Part shown: piece by piece, positions 7,446 through 13,227 of the stretch
Position numbering within the stretch: position 1 is the stretch's first letter
How the letters are laid out: each line of letters opens with the position of its first letter
NCBI GenBank assembly: GCA_009698045.1
Contig: WLRE01000028.1
Coordinates: 1 to 13,227, forward strand
DNA from: Actinomycetota bacterium
Lineage (GTDB): Bacteria > Actinomycetota > Actinomycetes > Nanopelagicales > Nanopelagicaceae
Direction of reading: 5' to 3'
DNA: 13,227 bases
The notes under the pieces: model-generated
Database searches by the model: none
What the model was told of the DNA's origin: nothing
Seen by the model: the letters and a program-made list of their open reading frames with translations, nothing else
Position numbers and translations under genes: made by a program

Positions 7446-8129
7446 TTACGGTTGAGAGTTAACTTTGACTTTCGATAAATCTTCGCCAACAGATAAGAAC
7501 TTAATGTGATTGAAAGGCCAGACCACAACTACAGCGCGACCAACGACATCTTTAGTGGGAACCATTCCTTTGTGAATATCATCAGTATGGAATCGTGAAT
7601 CAGCGCTAGCCCCGCGATGATCTCCCATCACCCAGATAAAACCTGGTGGGACAGTGACTGTAAAATTAGAGTCACTCGGCTTATCGCCTTCATAAATATA
7701 GGGTTCATTAACCGCAACGCCATTGACTGTTAATTTGCCATCCTTGTTGCAGCACTTAATTGTGTCGCCACCGACTCCAATGGTTCTCTTGATCAGATAT
7801 TGCTTTGCTGGATCAGGCAAGACTCCGAGAGTAACGAGCCCACTCTTTGCTACTTCGATAATGCCTTTACTGGTTTCGGTAGGTGCTGCACCTAACCAAT
7901 TAGCGGGATCGCGGAATACAACAACTTCTCCACGTTTGATATCGCTATAGAAATTAGCAAGTTTGTTGACTGCAATGCGATCGCCGACTTGAAGGGTGTT
8001 CTCCATCGAGCCAGATGGAATGAAGAAGAAGTGGATGAAGAATGTTTTGACGATGACAGAAACAATCAACGCCGAAACGATGATGATCGGTATTTCGCGA
8101 AGTAATGAACCCTTCTTAGGCGCGCGCAT
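7446..8129 (-). CDS. lepB: Signal peptidase I
   Basis: Membrane-anchored serine protease that removes signal peptides from Sec-exported proteins. At 227 residues it has one N-terminal membrane helix (about 13-35) after a short basic head, so the catalytic domain faces outward. Box B, PSGSMENTL (38-46), holds the nucleophile Ser41. The general base Lys114 lies in LIKRTIGVGGD (112-122). Box E, MGDHRGASADSR (168-179), completes the type I pattern. A CCN-x-DGKLTVNG loop (Cys126-Cys127) is also seen in other actinobacterial LepB proteins; in an extracytoplasmic domain these vicinal cysteines could be redox-active, but that is inference. The ATG at 8129 is 26 bp after the rplS stop with no strong Shine-Dalgarno. 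Another start further into the protein would remove the basic head and was rejected. Confidence 0.97.
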   Translation of the reverse strand: MRAPKKGSLLREIPIIIVSALIVSVIVKTFFIHFFFIPSGSMENTLQVGDRIAVNKLANFYSDIKRGEVVVFRDPANWLGAAPTETSKGIIEVAKSGLVTLGVLPDPAKQYLIKRTIGVGGDTIKCCNKDGKLTVNGVAVNEPYIYEGDKPSDSNFTVTVPPGFIWVMGDHRGASADSRFHTDDIHKGMVPTKDVVGRAVVVVWPFNHIKFLSVGEDLSKVKVNSQP

Positions 8130-8155
8130 TGAAAAAGGCGGCTCTAAGTCAGTGC

Positions 8156-8686
8156 TTAAGCTTCTGGGGTTTCTTTGACTTCAGCTTCTGGAGCAACGTC
8201 AGCAACAGGTGCTTCTGCTACAACTTCGACTGGAGTTTCAATTACTTCAGCAACTGGAGTCTCAATAATTTCTTCAACAACAGGAGCGGCTACTGGTGCG
8301 GCCTTTGCCACCGGAACCTCTTCAACAATAAATTCATTGTTAGCGCCACGGCGTTCCTTGATCTTGGAAGCCTTGCCACGAAGATCGCGGAGGTAGTACA
8401 ACTTCGCGCGGCGAACATCGCCACGGCGAACCATTTCAAACTTTTCGATAACTGGAGTGTGTACTGGGAAGGTACGTTCTACTCCGACGCCGTAAGAGAG
8501 CTTGCGGATAGTGAAAGTCTCGCGAACTCCTGCGCCTTGACGACGGATAACAATTCCTTGGAAGACCTGGAGGCGGCTCTTGCTGCCTTCGATAACGCGA
8601 ACGTGGATCTTGATTTCGTCTCCGGAGCGGAAGCTAATGACGTCGGAGCGAAGTGAAGCAGCATCTACTGCATCTAACACGTTCAT
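8156..8686 (-). CDS. rplS: 50S ribosomal protein L19 with acidic low-complexity C-terminal extension
   Basis: L19 sits at the 30S-50S interface. The conserved body occupies about residues 1-117: DVISFRSGDEIKIHVRVIEG, RLQVFQGIVIRRQGAGVRETFTIRK, the GVGVERTFPVHTP block and RRGDVRRAKLYYLRDLRGKASKIKERR. After ERRGANNE the typical protein stops within a few residues, but here a tail of about 56 residues continues (121-176), made almost only of Val, Glu, Ala, Pro, Ile and Thr and including an 8-residue tandem duplication. Total length is 176 residues. The ATG at 8686 is preceded by AAAGGA with a 7-nt spacer, the best ribosome-binding site in this operon. The frame is open further upstream to 8947, but that part overlaps the phosphatase gene and is not family-like. 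It is followed by lepB as in other actinobacteria; upstream, trmD is missing. Confidence 0.96.
   Translation of the reverse strand: MNVLDAVDAASLRSDVISFRSGDEIKIHVRVIEGSKSRLQVFQGIVIRRQGAGVRETFTIRKLSYGVGVERTFPVHTPVIEKFEMVRRGDVRRAKLYYLRDLRGKASKIKERRGANNEFIVEEVPVAKAAPVAAPVVEEIIETPVAEVIETPVEVVAEAPVADVAPEAEVKETPEA
8229..8276 (-). repeat. 24-bp tandem duplication inside the rplS tail
   Basis: Two adjacent 24-bp units (8229-8252 and 8253-8276, both beginning ACTGGAGT on the + strand) differ at a few positions. They encode two 8-residue repeats of the type E-I/V-I-E-T-P-V-x in the L19 extension. Further VAEAPVA-like stretches on the C-terminal side look like more diverged relatives. This suggests that the tail grew by short duplications. 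Confidence 0.7.
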
Positions 8687-8765
8687 GTGAGGGTCCTTTT
8701 CAATACGGTAACTAGGGTTAAGCGAGGGTCTTTCGTGTGAAGCAAGACCCGTATCTTGCCACACG
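8687..8765 (-). promoter_or_regulatory. Structured leader upstream of rplS (alternative hairpins, RBS mimic)
   Basis: On the - strand, hairpin A pairs CGTGTG-GCAAGA (8765-8754) with TCTTGC-tt-CACACG (8747-8734): 12 bp, a 2-nt bulge and a 6-nt loop. Hairpin B pairs GGGTCTT (8750-8744) with AAGACCC (8732-8726). A and B share bases 8744-8747 and cannot form together. The same GGGTCTT could also pair with AGGACCC (8697-8691), which includes the rplS Shine-Dalgarno (seven pairs, one of them G-U). No T run follows either hairpin, so a simple intrinsic terminator is not supported. Regulation of rplS translation or of read-through from the phosphatase gene is a plausible but untested role. No clear promoter was found in this spacer. 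Confidence 0.45.
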
Positions 8766-8808
8766 GGGCAGGTAGGTAGCCAATCGGGGTTTGGTGGCGG
8801 AATTAGCC

Positions 8809-9582
8809 CTAAATCGCGCGGATTTCCCGCTCGAGAATGGCGTGAAGCGCCGGCCCAGCCGCGATAACAATCTCCCCCAAATCTGGATTGCCGCTTACTC
8901 GCGCGCCTGCTTCTTTGGCAATCAGACCCCCTGCCGCTAAGTCCCACTCTTTGAGTCCAATCTCGAAATATCCATCGAGCGCACCCATTGCGACATAACA
9001 GAGATCTACTGCAGCTGCACCATTGCGACGGAAATCCCGAATTCTTGGCAAGAGTGAGGAGAAGAGTTGCGCCTGCTTGATGCGATCGCCACGGTCATAT
9101 GCAAATCCTGTTGCAAGCAGCGCCATCGATAAATCCACAGGGTCATTACACAGAATTTTCTTGCCATTGAAATGAGCACCTTTGCCGCGAGCTGCACTCC
9201 AAAAAGAATTAGTGGCTGGCGAATAAACAGCGCCAACTAAGACACCCGATTGACCCTTAGCTGCAATGCTGACATTCCAACCAGGTATCCCATAAAAATA
9301 ATTGACCGTTCCATCGATGGGGTCGATTACCCACGTTATTCCAGATGTTCCGATTCGCTCGCTGCCTTCTTCACCAATAATTCCATCATCGGGCCGAGCG
9401 GCGAGCAGGGCCTGAACAATCAACTTCTCTGCAGAAATATCCATTTGGGTTGCGAAATCTACGGCGGATGTTTTCTCACTGAGATCAAAGACATCAGGCC
9501 GAGTCGCCAGAAAATCACCGGCTTCTCGGGCAACTCGTTCGGCCAGCCCCAAAAGTTCAGAGAGGTCTGAGATATTTTCCAT
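8809..9582 (-). CDS. Inositol monophosphatase family protein
   Basis: Mg2+-dependent, Li+-sensitive-type phosphatase fold; possible substrates are inositol-1-phosphate, histidinol phosphate, fructose-1,6-bisphosphate or 3'-phosphoadenosine 5'-phosphate. At 257 residues it is full length. Metal-ligand motifs: GEEGS (70-74, Glu71), IDPIDGTVNYFYGIP (86-100, Asp87 and Asp90 with the DGT loop) and WDLAAGGLIAKEAGARV (213-229, Asp214). GAVYSPATNSFWSA and ARGKGAHFNGKKI (131-143) match the family, and RRNGAAAVDLCYVAMGALDGYFE is the conserved substrate-side stretch. The ATG at 9582 has no Shine-Dalgarno, but a -10-like TAGATT ends exactly 6 nt before it, which suggests a leaderless message. It diverges from sepH by 62 bp. 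Its position ahead of rplS means it may be the first gene of the operon. The exact substrate cannot be settled from sequence. Confidence 0.93.
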   Translation of the reverse strand: MENISDLSELLGLAERVAREAGDFLATRPDVFDLSEKTSAVDFATQMDISAEKLIVQALLAARPDDGIIGEEGSERIGTSGITWVIDPIDGTVNYFYGIPGWNVSIAAKGQSGVLVGAVYSPATNSFWSAARGKGAHFNGKKILCNDPVDLSMALLATGFAYDRGDRIKQAQLFSSLLPRIRDFRRNGAAAVDLCYVAMGALDGYFEIGLKEWDLAAGGLIAKEAGARVSGNPDLGEIVIAAGPALHAILEREIRAI

Positions 9583-9588
9583 AAGAGC

Positions 9589-9594
9589 AATCTA
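9589..9594 (-). promoter_or_regulatory. -10 element of a likely leaderless promoter for the phosphatase gene
   Basis: TAGATT on the - strand (9594 down to 9589) fits the T-A-N-N-N-T core. Counting its last base as -7 puts +1 exactly on the A of the ATG at 9582. No convincing -35 hexamer is visible, and the gene has no Shine-Dalgarno, both of which suit a leaderless actinobacterial transcript. Confidence 0.45.
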
Positions 9595-9644
9595 CCCCGT
9601 GGGAGTTACCCGAAAATTACCCTCGGCTGTGGCACTCTTTGCTC

Positions 9645-10532
9645 ATGAGCGATACTCCAGAGAGCACTGACCTACGCCTTGTGGGCCGATCTGCAGATGG
9701 CCTCCACCTCGATCTCAGCGATACGGTCGGCAACAAGTTCTCACTACGTATCGGAGATACCCTTCGCGCGAGTGTCAATCAGCCTCGACTCACATCCGTA
9801 GCGCCTATCGATGAGCGCCCAAACTATTCAGTAAAAGATATTCAGGCTCGACTTCGTTCAGGCGAGTCCATGGATGCAATCTCTCGCACCACCGATTGGC
9901 CGTTAGAGAAAATTGAAAAGTTTGCTGGACCTATTTTGCAAGAGCGCGCCTACATAATTTCGCAGGCTCTAAAGACTCCGTTGCATCGCGATCCCAGCTC
10001 TCAACTTCTGCAAGAGGCGATGGTCGCACAACTTGGCTCTCATGGCGTTGACTTAGAACAAGTCGAATGGAATACCCATCGCCGTAATGATGGTCAGTGG
10101 GTAATAGTTCTTTACTACCCCAGCAATGACGGTCAGAAGCAGGCACAATGGATTTTCGATGCTGCCCGAGGTTTGCTGACCTCCGACGATGATTCCGCAA
10201 AGTGGATTGGCGGAGAAGAACGCGATCCACGTTCGATGCGAGCTGCCACACCATCACATGGTCTAGTTTTTAATCATGAGAATGCCCCAGCTGCGCCGCG
10301 ACTCATGGCAGTTAAGGAAGAAGTTGTTGTTGAGAGGTACGAGCGGTTAGAGGTTGTAGCGGAAATCGAAGAAGTTGAAGAAGAAATTTCCGATGAAGAT
10401 ATGTCACTCGATGAGAGCAATTTGAGCGAAGACGAAGAAGATGCAGCTAAAGATGGCGTTAAGTCTCGACCTAAGTTGCCGTCATGGGATGAAATCATGT
10501 TTGGCTCAAACCCAGATAAGGGCTCTGACTAA
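9645..10532 (+). CDS. sepH: Septation protein SepH (DUF3071 family)
   Basis: Actinobacterial cell-division protein that contacts FtsZ and promotes filament assembly. It has 295 residues from the ATG at 9645; a TTG at 9639 would add two residues. The N-terminal DUF3071 domain begins LRLVGRSADGLHLDL (about 10-24). The helix-turn-helix-like core follows: SVKDIQARLRSGESMDAIS (about 62-80) and KIEKFAGPILQERAYI (about 89-104). The next block, WNTHRRNDGQWVIVLYY then AQWIFDAARGLL, is also characteristic. A long Glu/Asp-rich linker (about 225-270) leads to the conserved C-terminal motif SWDEIMFG (about 280-287), which clinches the family. No Shine-Dalgarno is visible. It diverges from the phosphatase gene and converges on the phosphohydrolase gene, so it is a single-gene unit. 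The presence of SepH is strong evidence that the host is an actinobacterium. Confidence 0.93.
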   Translation: MSDTPESTDLRLVGRSADGLHLDLSDTVGNKFSLRIGDTLRASVNQPRLTSVAPIDERPNYSVKDIQARLRSGESMDAISRTTDWPLEKIEKFAGPILQERAYIISQALKTPLHRDPSSQLLQEAMVAQLGSHGVDLEQVEWNTHRRNDGQWVIVLYYPSNDGQKQAQWIFDAARGLLTSDDDSAKWIGGEERDPRSMRAATPSHGLVFNHENAPAAPRLMAVKEEVVVERYERLEVVAEIEEVEEEISDEDMSLDESNLSEDEEDAAKDGVKSRPKLPSWDEIMFGSNPDKGSD

Positions 10533-10553
10533 ATCTTTAAATAGTTAGCGGGA

Positions 10554-11669
10554 TTAAATCGTTTGAGTAAAGAGCGGTATTGAAGTCTCCGCCGTTTCCA
10601 GACCGCCGTGATGGCCCACCATCGCACTCTCTTGGGAGACGCGGGTTGGATCAATCAAAATAGCACCGCCCTTTGCGATCGCAATCAAGTCCCCCATGCG
10701 CTCGCTGCTATCTAAAGAAACTTCCGCCCCAAACAAACCTGCCGCAATTGCTTCAGTGCGGGTGTAGATATCTGCATATTCGCCAAGTTGCTCCCGCCAA
10801 TCGATAGCGGTTTCTTGCTCGCTACCTTCGCGGAGATAGATATGTCGGGCGCGTGGTTCGCCGCCCACAAGGGTCACATTATTCATCAATGAATTATCTT
10901 GGCCAAGAATGATTTTCTCTGCCACGTTGACCATTCCGTGATCGGAGGTGACCCAAATTCGCGTTCCTTTGGGCAATTTGTGGAGCAAGGCTTTAAGAAG
11001 TTCTTCGATACTTAAACATGCAGCAAACCATTTTTCAGATCCAACTCCTTCATCGTGTCCAGCCGCATCTAAGTGATTGATATAGACATAGGCATACGAG
11101 GGAGATTTCTTTAGCGAAGCGGCAGCACCGTTAGCGATATCTGCAATCTGATTAGCTCCAAGATAGGTCGCACCACGAAGGGCTGCTTGAGTAAAGCCAC
11201 TTCCCTCGTATCGCTTAGCTGCAACATGTGTGACTGACACTCCGTGTTGCGTTGCGCGTTCAAAGAGAGTCTTGGTCGACTGCCAAATAACTGGGTCAAC
11301 ACGTTCATCCCACTTTAACGAGTTAAGTAAGCGACCTGGTTCGCCACTGCGAGGCACACGAACTGTATAACCCAACATTCCATGTACTCCGGGAAGAACT
11401 CCGGTACCAATAGAAGAGAGCGAGACTGCGGTAGTTGAAGGAAAGTAGGAAGAGATAGAAGGTTGAGCAAGAAATTGAGCGAAGATCGGAAAGTGTGAAC
11501 CGTATTTATCTATCGCTGCTTGACCCATTCCATCGATTAGAACGAAACATTCGCGACCCGATGGACTTTCACCGATAGCCATTTCATCCGCGAGACCCGA
11601 GACTCCAAGGCTGGCAAATATCGAATTCGATAATTGCGCTAATCCGCGAGTGAGATTCGGTGTGGGCAC
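10554..11669 (-). CDS. Alkaline-phosphatase-superfamily / NPP-type phosphohydrolase
   Basis: Two-metal phosphodiesterase or phosphatase of the nucleotide pyrophosphatase type. Motifs in order, numbered from GTG 11669: VLIDGMG (Asp46), FPSTTAVSLSSIGTG (catalytic Thr at about 79-80), GVLPGVHGMLGY, NHLDAAGHDEG (Asp201, His205), WVTSDHGMVNV (Asp243, His244) and MVGHHGGL (His353/354). All six metal ligands and the nucleophile are thus present. There is no signal peptide, so it is probably cytoplasmic. The start is uncertain: the frame is open to an ATG at 11816 that would overlap psuG by 77 bp and add residues unlike the family. GTG at 11669 has GGCAGG about 8 nt upstream and places PTPNLTRGLAQL where homologues begin; GTG at 11690 is the alternative. 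It converges on sepH (21 bp between stops) and diverges from psuG. The substrate is unknown. Confidence 0.85.
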   Translation of the reverse strand: MPTPNLTRGLAQLSNSIFASLGVSGLADEMAIGESPSGRECFVLIDGMGQAAIDKYGSHFPIFAQFLAQPSISSYFPSTTAVSLSSIGTGVLPGVHGMLGYTVRVPRSGEPGRLLNSLKWDERVDPVIWQSTKTLFERATQHGVSVTHVAAKRYEGSGFTQAALRGATYLGANQIADIANGAAASLKKSPSYAYVYINHLDAAGHDEGVGSEKWFAACLSIEELLKALLHKLPKGTRIWVTSDHGMVNVAEKIILGQDNSLMNNVTLVGGEPRARHIYLREGSEQETAIDWREQLGEYADIYTRTEAIAAGLFGAEVSLDSSERMGDLIAIAKGGAILIDPTRVSQESAMVGHHGGLETAETSIPLFTQTI

Positions 11670-11702
11670 TGTCCTATCCTGCCCTAACACCGATAAATCG
11701 CG

Positions 11703-11733
11703 TTGATTAATCTCAAGACAAGTGAGGTAATCT
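11703..11733 (+). promoter_or_regulatory. Likely leaderless promoter of psuG-psuK
   Basis: TTGATT (11703-11708) and TAATCT (11728-11733) are separated by 19 bp. Taking the last base of the -10 as -7 puts +1 exactly on the G of the GTG at 11740. The nearest Shine-Dalgarno-like stretch, GAGGT (11724-11728), is 11-14 nt from the start codons, which is too far to be optimal and partly overlaps the -10 box. This is the same geometry as at the phosphatase gene. The spacer is longer than the usual 17 bp. Confidence 0.4.
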
Positions 11734-11739
11734 CCGTTC

Positions 11740-12630
11740 GTGATGAAATTCTCCGCAGAAGTTGCTGCCGCACGAACTCTTGGTACGCCGATAGTGGCTC
11801 TCGAATCGACAATCATTAGCCACGGATTACCTCGGCCGCGGAATTTAGAAGTCGCCCTTGAAGTTGAAGAAATTGTCCGGGCAGGAGGCGCTGTTCCTGC
11901 AACTATTGCGTTGATTGATGGCGATATCTGTGTTGGACTTGAACCCGATCAACTCAATCGAATTGCCAATGACTCCGAAGTTGTTAAAGCTTCAACTCGC
12001 GATTTAGCGATTCTAGAATTAACCAAAAAATCCGCTGCTACAACTGTGGCAGCTACTTCACACATCGCACATCTCGCTGGAATCTCAGTCTTTGCAACTG
12101 GAGGATTAGGCGGAGTTCATCGTGGCCATGTTTATGATGAATCTGCAGATTTAATCGCTCTAGCTGAGCTGCCCATCATCATTGTGTGCGCTGGCGTGAA
12201 ATCAATTTTAGATGTTTCCGGAACACTTGAGCGACTCGAGAGTTATTCAATTCCGGTCCTTGGATATCGCACACACCGCTTCCCTGGTTTCTATCTCACC
12301 GATTCTGGATTTGCATTAGAGCATCGCGTAGAAAGTGCCTCTGAGATTGCTGATATCTGGCGCAATCGAGTCGATCTGAAAACAAACGACCGAGCAATCG
12401 TTGTAACAAATCCAGTGAAGAATCAGATGGATCCTGTGCGTCACGATGCAATTCTTCAGGCTGGTCTATCTGCGGCAACAGCGCAGCACATCACCGGCAA
12501 AGCGGTGACGCCATTTCTGCTTGAACATTTCCACACTTCAAGTGATGGCGAGTCTCTGCGGGTAAATATCGAAATCATTAAATCGAATACTCAACTTGCT
12601 ACCGAAATCGCCTGTTCGCTAAAGAAATGA
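11740..12630 (+). CDS. psuG: Pseudouridine-5'-phosphate glycosidase
   Basis: Cleaves the C-C glycosidic bond of pseudouridine-5'-phosphate to give uracil and ribose-5-phosphate. At 296 residues it is the standard length. VALESTIISHGLPRP (19-33) contains Glu22, matching the acid/base Glu of the E. coli enzyme. KASTRDL (83-90) has the Lys corresponding to E. coli Lys93, the Schiff-base residue. FATGGLGGVHRG (118-129), SADLIALAELPIIIVCAGVKSILD (with Asp137 and Lys154) and LGYRTHRFPGFY follow, and the C-terminal GKAVTPFLL and IEIIKSNTQLA blocks complete the fold. GTG at 11740 is chosen because a -10 box points to transcription starting on it; ATG at 11743 would differ by one residue. Its stop overlaps the kinase start as ATGA, so the two are coupled. 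Confidence 0.95.
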   Translation: MMKFSAEVAAARTLGTPIVALESTIISHGLPRPRNLEVALEVEEIVRAGGAVPATIALIDGDICVGLEPDQLNRIANDSEVVKASTRDLAILELTKKSAATTVAATSHIAHLAGISVFATGGLGGVHRGHVYDESADLIALAELPIIIVCAGVKSILDVSGTLERLESYSIPVLGYRTHRFPGFYLTDSGFALEHRVESASEIADIWRNRVDLKTNDRAIVVTNPVKNQMDPVRHDAILQAGLSAATAQHITGKAVTPFLLEHFHTSSDGESLRVNIEIIKSNTQLATEIACSLKK

Positions 12631-13227
12631 ATCGAATTCTCTGTATCGGTGACATCATGTTGGATGTCACGGCAGTTATTGGTAAAGACATCACTCAAGG
12701 TCTCGAGACTCGGGCAAAGATTTCTACTCAAGGCGGTGGAGCCGCAGCAAATGTCGCTTCCTGGCTCGCTACTCACGGCACCAGTGCGTATGTGATTGCG
12801 CGAGTGGGCGATGACAGTGCCGGTCGCACGGTTATTGAAGAGCTAGATCGATTTGGAGTAGAACACTCACATTCAGTCATTGCGGGTGCTAACACCGGTG
12901 TAGTCATCGTTATTGTCGATGGACAGGGTGAGCGCACGATGTTTCCAGATTCTGGCGCTAACGCAGGACTCAATAAGAGCGATCTTCCGCCACTCGATGG
13001 ATTTGATGCAATTTATCTCTCCGGATATTCGTTGATCAACCCGCTCTCTCGCGAAGGAATCCTAGAAATTATCGAAATAGCTCGTGCGAAAAAACTTTCG
13101 ATAGTCTTCGACCCAGCTACTATCGGCATGCTCGCCGAGGTAGGAGTCGCAAAAGTCCGAGAGTGGATAAGCCTCACCGATCTCTTGATCCTCAATGAAG
13201 AAGAGGCGCAATTTATATCTGGAAGAG
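12627..13227 (+). CDS. psuK: PfkB-family carbohydrate kinase, probable pseudouridine kinase, 3'-truncated
   Basis: The frame opens with the ATG at 12627, overlapping the psuG stop by ATGA, and stays open to the right edge: 200 residues visible of about 300. PfkB/ribokinase features: an N-terminal strand with ILCIGDIMLD (4-13), the substrate-binding GGGAAANVASWLA (36-48, the first PfkB signature), ARVGDDSAGR (58-67), the GERTMFPDSGAN stretch (101-112), the VFDPATIG strand (160-167) and LLILNEEEAQ (186-195), the N-x-x-E metal/phosphate region. The C-terminal signature with the catalytic Asp (DTTGAGD-like) lies beyond the window. Because psuG lies directly upstream, the natural role is phosphorylation of pseudouridine to supply PsuG; ribokinase or adenosine-kinase-like activity cannot be excluded from the visible part. 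Confidence 0.85.
   Translation, partial: MNRILCIGDIMLDVTAVIGKDITQGLETRAKISTQGGGAAANVASWLATHGTSAYVIARVGDDSAGRTVIEELDRFGVEHSHSVIAGANTGVVIVIVDGQGERTMFPDSGANAGLNKSDLPPLDGFDAIYLSGYSLINPLSREGILEIIEIARAKKLSIVFDPATIGMLAEVGVAKVREWISLTDLLILNEEEAQFISGR

Noticed and set aside
8129..8656. A + strand open frame of 175 codons rich in Phe, Trp, Asn and Ser
   Set aside because: It is the antisense shadow of the rplS body and its repetitive tail, lacks a ribosome-binding site, and its odd composition comes from the Val/Glu/Ala/Pro codons of L19 read backwards.
8687..8947. N-terminal extension of L19 upstream of 8686
   Set aside because: The frame is open, but it overlaps the phosphatase gene and is not L19-like; the ATG at 8686 has the good ribosome-binding site and the family N-terminus.
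10533..10553. Search for a bidirectional terminator between sepH and the phosphohydrolase gene
   Set aside because: The 21-bp spacer is AT-rich, but I found no inverted repeat long enough to support a terminator.
11670..11816. Phosphohydrolase starting at ATG 11816 inside psuG
   Set aside because: The added residues read antisense to the conserved ESTIISHGLP region of psuG and are unlike the family's N-terminus.
1..13227. tRNA or rRNA genes, CRISPR arrays, insertion sequences, phage genes or attachment sites
   Set aside because: Coding genes fill almost the whole window with core functions, the largest spacer is 122 bp, and no regular direct-repeat array or transposase motif was seen.

Overview
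The window is a gene-dense piece of bacterial chromosome with 15 protein genes, two of them cut by the window edges. No gap between genes exceeds 122 bp, and I see no RNA gene, mobile element or CRISPR array. The gene set points to an actinobacterium: SepH (an actinobacterial septation protein), a LepB with an actinobacterial-type Cys-Cys loop, the conserved order rplS-lepB-rnhB-yraN-yifB-dprA, and likely leaderless transcripts. The base composition looks close to 50% GC (judged by eye, not counted), with very short spacers. That suits a streamlined lineage such as the freshwater Nanopelagicales/acI group rather than a high-GC soil actinomycete. The group assignment is inference.

Left part (1-3116, + strand): the C-terminal ~85% of a D-xylulokinase, then 2 bp later an HSL-family alpha/beta-hydrolase (esterase), then an EamA/DMT-family ten-helix transporter. 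The transporter converges on era, and a hairpin lies across the two gene ends.

Middle part (3119-9582, - strand, read right to left): an inositol-monophosphatase-family phosphatase, ribosomal protein L19 (rplS), signal peptidase I (lepB), RNase HII (rnhB), UPF0102 nuclease-like protein (yraN), the ComM/YifB AAA+ ATPase, DprA and GTPase Era. Spacing from rnhB-lepB onward is tight: 5 bp, 28 bp, 1-nt overlap, 4-nt ATGA overlap and 12 bp. This is a housekeeping operon joining translation, secretion, DNA/RNA-hybrid removal, recombination of incoming DNA and ribosome assembly. The 122-bp spacer before rplS can fold into two mutually exclusive hairpins and contains a second copy of the rplS ribosome-binding region. 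It is the most interesting non-coding element here.

Right part (9645-13227): sepH on the + strand, diverging from the phosphatase gene across 62 bp; an alkaline-phosphatase/NPP-type metallo-phosphohydrolase on the - strand; and, diverging from it, psuG (pseudouridine-5'-phosphate glycosidase) overlapping by ATGA a PfkB-family sugar kinase, presumably the pseudouridine kinase psuK, which runs off the right edge. PsuK and PsuG together would convert pseudouridine to ribose-5-phosphate and uracil.

Most of the window is ordinary core genome. I found no convincing new multi-gene system. The points worth checking are the rplS leader, the acidic tail on L19, the leaderless-promoter geometry, and the absence of trmD upstream of rplS.
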